Assembly: GCA_037783545.1 (NCBI GenBank)
Contig: JBBELK010000620.1
Location: 1-64,000 of the forward strand
DNA length: 64,000 bases
Direction: 5' to 3'
From: Henricia sp. BOLD:AAB3569
Taxonomy: Eukaryota > Echinodermata > Asteroidea > Spinulosida > Echinasteridae
The position numbers were made by a program, and so were the translations under genes. This document shows, piece by piece, positions 60,045 to 64,000 of the stretch (position 1 is the stretch's first letter; every line of letters begins with the position of its first letter). The notes beneath the pieces were generated by a model that worked only from the letters and a program-made list of their open reading frames with translations, was not told the origin of the DNA and did no database searches.

Positions 60045-60347
60045 CTTGTACACAAAATCCATATTTTCAAGGTTTCCTGAAGCATTGATGCATCTAAGTA
60101 GCTAAAATTTCTTCAGGCTAGTTTACCAACATTCTTCCTTAGATATTAAAGGGATTGTTATAACAAGAGTAAACCACTGCAATTTTCATGAATCATTCAA
60201 AGTTATACAGTAACACCAAATGGATTTCAATAATTGCTGCTATTGCTGATATTAAAGGGATTGTTATAACAAGAGTAAACCACTGCAATTTTCATGAATC
60301 ATTCAAAGTTATACAGTAACACCAAATGGATTTCAATAATTGCTGCT
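60045..60347. repeat. Partial MITE duplicate followed by an identical 106-bp tandem pair
   Basis: 60045-60146 repeats 59872-59971 with few changes, offset 173 bp. It is followed by ATTAAAGGGATTGTTATAAC, the start of a 106-bp segment (60145-60250) that is repeated at 60251-60347 with no difference I can see until the copy ends. The identity implies a very recent duplication or an assembly artefact. Confidence 0.85.
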
Positions 60348-60816
60348 GCTTTAAACTAGTGGCTTGCCAGCAATAAAAGATGGCACTATAATAATAAATA
60401 CATTATTAGTTCATCACAAAAAAACAGTTTTTTTTATTTTTTTATAAGTAACTGTTAATACCAAAAATTCCGATTAAAAAATTAACATTACTCTGTACTT
60501 TATTTTGCAAATATTTTATCAAAAATAGGAACAAAAAGTTTAAAATATTACACATGTACAGCACAGGCCTACATGGACCTGCTGAAAAATTACAAAGTAA
60601 TACAAAAGTTAAGGCACTTATCAAACTGTTTTTGACCAGTTTGAACAAAGTAAAAGAAAACTAACTTGCTTTAGTAATCTTTGGCAATATCTGGACATAG
60701 AAAGATGTGGCACTTAAAAACAACACTGGGTGACTGTTTCGAAAACGAGGTACAGGTATTTTACAAAAGAAAGGTTTAGCTGTAAACAAAATAAATACAG
60801 ATTCGAGACCACAAGT

Positions 60817-60876
60817 TGGCTTCATAGCACGTTAAGCAGAAGGTCCGTGGTTCGAATCCTGGTGGAGCCAAGTTGC
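60817..60876 (+). repeat. Degenerate tRNA-like sequence
   Basis: TTGGCTTCA at the start can pair with TGGAGCCAA at the end, and GTGGTTCGAATCCTGG is a good T-arm with box B. A normal D-arm is missing. It is probably a tRNA-derived repeat fragment rather than a tRNA gene. Confidence 0.4.
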
Positions 60877-60969
60877 TTTTCACTGCATCCAGATTTCCCA
60901 AACTCACGGACATTGGTCCACATTTGTATCGAATTAATTCAACCCGGTGGTTCCTGGGTCATAATCCCA

Positions 60970-61066
60970 AAAAAAATAATCACTTATTCATACCAAAAAA
61001 TAAATAAATACACGTAAATAAAATTTCAAAAATAAATAAATAAAACGTTCGTTCCTTTAATTATTT
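60970..61066. repeat. AAATA-rich simple repeat
   Basis: Runs of AAATAAATAAATA follow directly after the 3' end of the FUT10-like gene. On the minus strand AATAAA occurs at 61071-61066, overlapping the stop codon; it could act as a polyadenylation signal only for an extremely short 3'UTR. Confidence 0.7.
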
Positions 61067-61069
61067 TTA

Positions 61070-62310
61070 TTACCAGTTTTTGTATCGTGACATCAAATTT
61101 GAAAATTCTGTCAATGAGAATTCCTTTCCTTCTTCGACAATCTTCCGAAGGGCCTTGGCTTTTCTTTTGTCTTGATCATACATCTGCCAATAAAGCATCA
61201 TTGTATCTCTTTGTTCTTTATTATCGTACGTTCTTGGCCGTGGACAATCGTAATGAGTCTTCTTGGCAATAAATGTCTTCAAAGGCAGACCCATAGTGGC
61301 ACGTTTAAGATTTTCGTGCACTCGTTTACAAACAAAACACTCGAACCCATCAATAAAGTTTGGGCGATTGTAATCGTTCACTGCCCATTCGCGTTTCTTC
61401 ATAATCTTAACAAGATTTTTATTTGTAACGCCCACCTTCTTAAACTGCAAGAATTTTTCGTACTCTTGTGGTTTATTGGCGAGATATTTAAGGTACGCGG
61501 CAAGTTTTTGTGGAGTCAAAAAATCATCAGCGACCACAGCTGATTGATTATCCGGTAGCCAATCACGGACTTTCGGAGATCCTCTGTAAACTGGCACAGA
61601 CCCGAGCATGAGAGGGCGCCAGAGTTTCTCTGTGATATAGTCATCGCAAATTGCATTTTCAAAAGCAAGACTAAATTTATACTGAGCCAAGATTCTGTAC
61701 AGAGCTTTGTTGCTCATTTTTAATGGATCATTAAGTTCTGACGGCAAGTTTTTGTTGTGAAGACATTTTCCGTAGGAATCGATAGGGATATATTTCATTA
61801 ACTCCGCCACATAGCTATCTCTATCAGATGGAGGATCACAATCTGAGTGAATATAAACAACCGGTGCTAATCCATTATTAGATTTCCTCGCAGTGGGAAC
61901 GAGATATTCGGTACTCGTTAAGTCAGACAGTTTCTCCAAATACTGCGTCGTAATAGGGAAATCCGATTCTCGCTTGAAAGTTGCCGTGTGGTTGAAAAGC
62001 GTCACGCATTCCTCGTGGGCCAGAATGTAGTTGTTTTTAGGCGATTCTTCGTGAAGCAGAGCCCACTCGTGATTTTGTCGTCGTGGTAACGGGAGATCGC
62101 GTGGCTTAAAGTCTGTTCCATAAAACAAGAACACTTGCGTCTTTGGGTGGTTGCGAAAGTGTCTGTCTACCGTGAAGAAACACTTGTCCTCACCACATGT
62201 CTTGACTTTTCCACGCTCTCCCGTGAAAGGAGTCCACCATAACATAATTGGTACTTTTATATCCATATTACTAACATTCACGTGATCGCGGTCGTGCCAG
62301 TCAGTACCAT
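61070..62310 (-). CDS. FUT10: Alpha-1,3-fucosyltransferase 10-like (GT10), catalytic exon
   Basis: The exon encodes the whole catalytic region of a GT10 fucosyltransferase closest to animal FUT10 (recently named POFUT3 for ER O-fucosylation of EMI domains), with FUT11 as the sister family. From the exon start: PIMLWWTPFTGE (acceptor-side entry), CFFTVDRHF, FLFYGTDF, LPLPR, WALLHEESPKNNY, HSDCDPPSDRDSYVAELM, DSYGKCLHNK, the GT10 donor-binding core LAFENAICDDYITEKLWRPL then GSVPVYRGSP and DWLP, then GFECFVCKR and a HYDCPRP end. It is full length at the C-terminus (stop 61070-61072). The exon does not begin at the ATG 62356: an acceptor TTCAATACAG ends at 62311 and coding starts in phase 1. A type II membrane or ER protein is expected. 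Confidence 0.93.
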
Positions 62311-63199
62311 CTGTATTGAATATGAAAACAGAAGAAAAAAATCTACTCCCAGCCACAACTCAGACAATTTTTTTTCTTAAGTAAAAGATCAACTTGTCTC
62401 ACCTCCATTTTAAAAATTCATTCTATTTTGGGAAAAATTCCATACATGTAAGTGTAAATTTGGTACATAAAAATTTAAAGTTTGAAAACCCCCAGACTGG
62501 AGTTTAAACTGTTGACAGTGTACGTAATATCGGTATTTTTTTTGTTTAGGTTGAACAAAGATTTTAACGAAATTACCTCCTGGAATCAATAGATAATCCA
62601 ATTCTAAGATATACTTCCCACTTGCACTTCTGTTGGAAATGTTGCATTTCTGAGATAAATAAATGAAATTAATGCAGAGAGTAATGGACAAAATCACGGC
62701 GCGAGTGCTCTGTGCATAAATGCGACAATAGAGGGCGCTGCATGCTGCATACATGGTTCATTTTGTGCACTAACTGAATGCAATTTTTGAAGGAGAAAAT
62801 GTAATTTTTCTTTAGAAAAGCAACATTTGCGACAAAAGTGCATGTGGAAAGTATATCTCAGAACTGGATTATCTGTTGATTCCAAGAGGTAATTTCCTGA
62901 AAATCGTTGTTCAACCTAAATGAAAAAAATACCGTAATATCCTCAATTTTGCACTAAGAAAGATTTGTAAAGGCAGATGTGGAATTATACCCGGAGTGGC
63001 AAAAAATACTTTATTTCTTTAGGCCAAGAAATAAAAACAGGCGATGTATACAAAAATTAGGTTTGAGGTGAGCACAAGTTTTATTTTTGACGGATTTTTT
63101 TCTAATAAAAAGATACATGTAATAGGTTTTACATTATTTTTTTATGCTGGGCGAGCTAACAGGAAACAACTATTTTTTATTTTTTTGACTCATTTGTAC
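62311..63199 (-). other. Intron of the FUT10-like gene
   Basis: 889 bases, GTACAAATG at the 5' end (63199) and TTCAATACAG at the 3' end (62311), phase 1 on both sides. It contains a complete hairpin MITE (62524-62940). Confidence 0.7.
62524..62940. mobile_element. Hairpin MITE (GGTATTTTTT ends), copy 2, inside the FUT10-like intron
   Basis: Left end TAATATCGGTATTTTTTTTG and right end AAAAAAATACCGTAATAT are inverted. AGGTTGAACAAAG, AAATTACCTCCTGGAATCAA, GATAATCCA and CACTTGCACTTCTGT all return as inverses in the right half. The centre contains ATAAATAAATGAAATTAATG and a CpG-rich GGCGCGAGTGC. Open frames here are by-products. Confidence 0.86.
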
Positions 63200-63308
63200 C
63201 TTTGGAGAGAAGATTACCACCATAATCTACGTCATTAGAAAATGGAAAATCCTGCTGGATCACGACTCCATCATCAACCACCGAGTAGAAATCGTCTTCA
63301 TCAATCGA
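63200..63308 (-). CDS. FUT10: FUT10-like, stem-region exon (upstream of catalytic exon)
   Basis: Thirty-six codons plus one base (SIDEDDFYSVVDDGVVIQQD ... GGNLLSK) lie between an acceptor (TTCTTACAGTTATTACAG, ending 63309) and a donor AAAG|GTACAAAT at 63200. The downstream phase (1) matches the catalytic exon exactly; joined, the two give 1350 bases or 450 codons with the stop. The acidic, unstructured sequence is what a stem between anchor and catalytic domain would look like, but such stems are not conserved, so homology cannot confirm it. A second in-frame acceptor 9 bases upstream (exon start 63317) would add LLQ. The exon with the signal anchor is not seen and is probably beyond 64000. 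Alternatively an ATG at 63362 could start a short leader in this frame. Confidence 0.6.
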
Positions 63309-63379
63309 CTGTAATAACTGTAAGAACCGTGGGAATTGGACAAACAGTAAGAATATAAACATTGATCATTTCTGAATTT

Positions 63380-63678
63380 ATGGTATTTTTTCCTTATACA
63401 TTGAACAAATTTAAGATTTGAATGAAATTACCTCCTGGAATCAACAGATCATCCAATTTTAAGATATACTTCCCACTTGCACTTTTGTCGCAAATGTTGC
63501 ATTTCTGAGATAAATAAATAATAAAATTACTGCATAAAGTAATGCACAAAACTATGGCGCGAGCGGTCAATGCGGAAATGGTTATCTTGTGCACTAACTG
63601 AATGCAATTTTTGAAGGAGAAAATGTGATTTTTCTACAGAAAAGCAACATTTCCGACAAAAGTGCAAGTGGGAAGTAG
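63380..63678. mobile_element. Hairpin MITE (GGTATTTTTT ends), copy 3, right arm truncated
   Basis: Left arm TATGGTATTTTTTCCTTATA, TTACCTCCTGGAATCAACAG, CACTTGCACTTTTGTCGCAA and the centre ATAAATAAATAATAAAATTA match the copies at 57150 and 62524. The right arm matches only to AAAAGTGCAAGTGGGAAGT near 63678 and then changes. It lies just upstream of the small FUT10-like exon. Confidence 0.82.
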
Positions 63679-64000
63679 GCTAGCTAAGATAATCTCAGCT
63701 CTTTTTTTATCATTTTTCATTGGGATGTGGTCTTTTAGCAGTAGAGCTGAGAGAAGTTATGAACATGAACCCGCCATCGCAAAACAAAACAAAAGTCAAA
63801 TGTGTCATTTTCTCACCGTGACACACTAATTCCCCCTAAAACTCACCCAAACCTTGCCAGGCATAACCACTACGCAGGTCCTTGAGGGAAATAACCAGCC
63901 ACGATGATTATTTTGCCAACAATTCCAGCAAAACAAACCGGTATGCTCACAGCCTAACCGTTTTTGTCTTGTTCAAAAACAACCAAGTGTCTAGTCTGTG
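63679..64000. other. Upstream FUT10-like intron or flank, nothing recognised
   Basis: No open frame with a membrane anchor on the minus strand and no repeat are seen. If the small exon at 63200-63308 is real, this is intronic. Confidence 0.4.

Noticed and set aside
62410..62885. Frames of 63-114 codons upstream of the FUT10-like catalytic exon as possible N-terminal exons
   Set aside because: They lie in a hairpin MITE and are repeated at 57150 and 63380, so they are repeat sequence.

Overview
This is nuclear DNA from an animal. It holds two spliced genes with canonical splice sites, a 20-kb satellite array, a 29-kb intron, and many short non-autonomous transposons and fold-back repeats. The frequent palindromic TACATGTACATGTA and TAGGCCTA words, the tRNA-like repeats and the MITE types fit a marine invertebrate, most likely a deuterostome such as an echinoderm or hemichordate. 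That placement is an inference and no species is claimed.

Layout. (1) Positions 1-20049: a tandem array of a 295-bp satellite, about 68 copies. It is open at the left edge of the window, very homogeneous in the middle, visibly organised into higher-order blocks of 3, 4, 10 and 12 units, and decayed at its right edge. (2) 20050-26430: AT-rich DNA without genes, containing a tRNA-derived inverted dimer and a hAT-like MITE that is itself interrupted by a pogo-like MITE. The last part is probably the 3'UTR of the next gene. (3) 26431-58208, minus strand: a Storkhead-box (STOX1/STOX2-like) gene of two coding exons. The large 3' exon (26431-28883) carries the winged helix and the long low-complexity tail. 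The 5' exon (57842-58208) lies 29 kb away. The phases, splice sites and the conserved protein join all agree, giving a 939-residue protein. (4) The intron 28884-57841 is packed with repeats: five copies of a TIR element with GTCCGCATTGGAC ends, three long fold-back elements, two inverted pairs of other families, a 141-bp near-perfect palindrome and a 20-bp minisatellite grown inside a hAT-like element. No other gene is recognised there. (5) 58209-61069: promoter-side and intergenic DNA with a MITE and recent tandem duplications. (6) 61070-63308, minus strand: the 3' part of an alpha-1,3-fucosyltransferase 10 (FUT10/POFUT3-like) gene, with a large catalytic exon and a small upstream stem exon. 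The membrane-anchor exon is not visible and probably lies beyond 64000.

Both genes run in the same direction, FUT10-like upstream of STOX-like. They are not expected to act in one pathway: one is a nuclear winged-helix regulator, the other a secretory-pathway glycosyltransferase. Most of the many open frames, including all of those in the satellite, are by-products of repeats and are not annotated as genes. No RNA gene that looks intact is present; all tRNA-like sequences are degenerate and repeat-associated.
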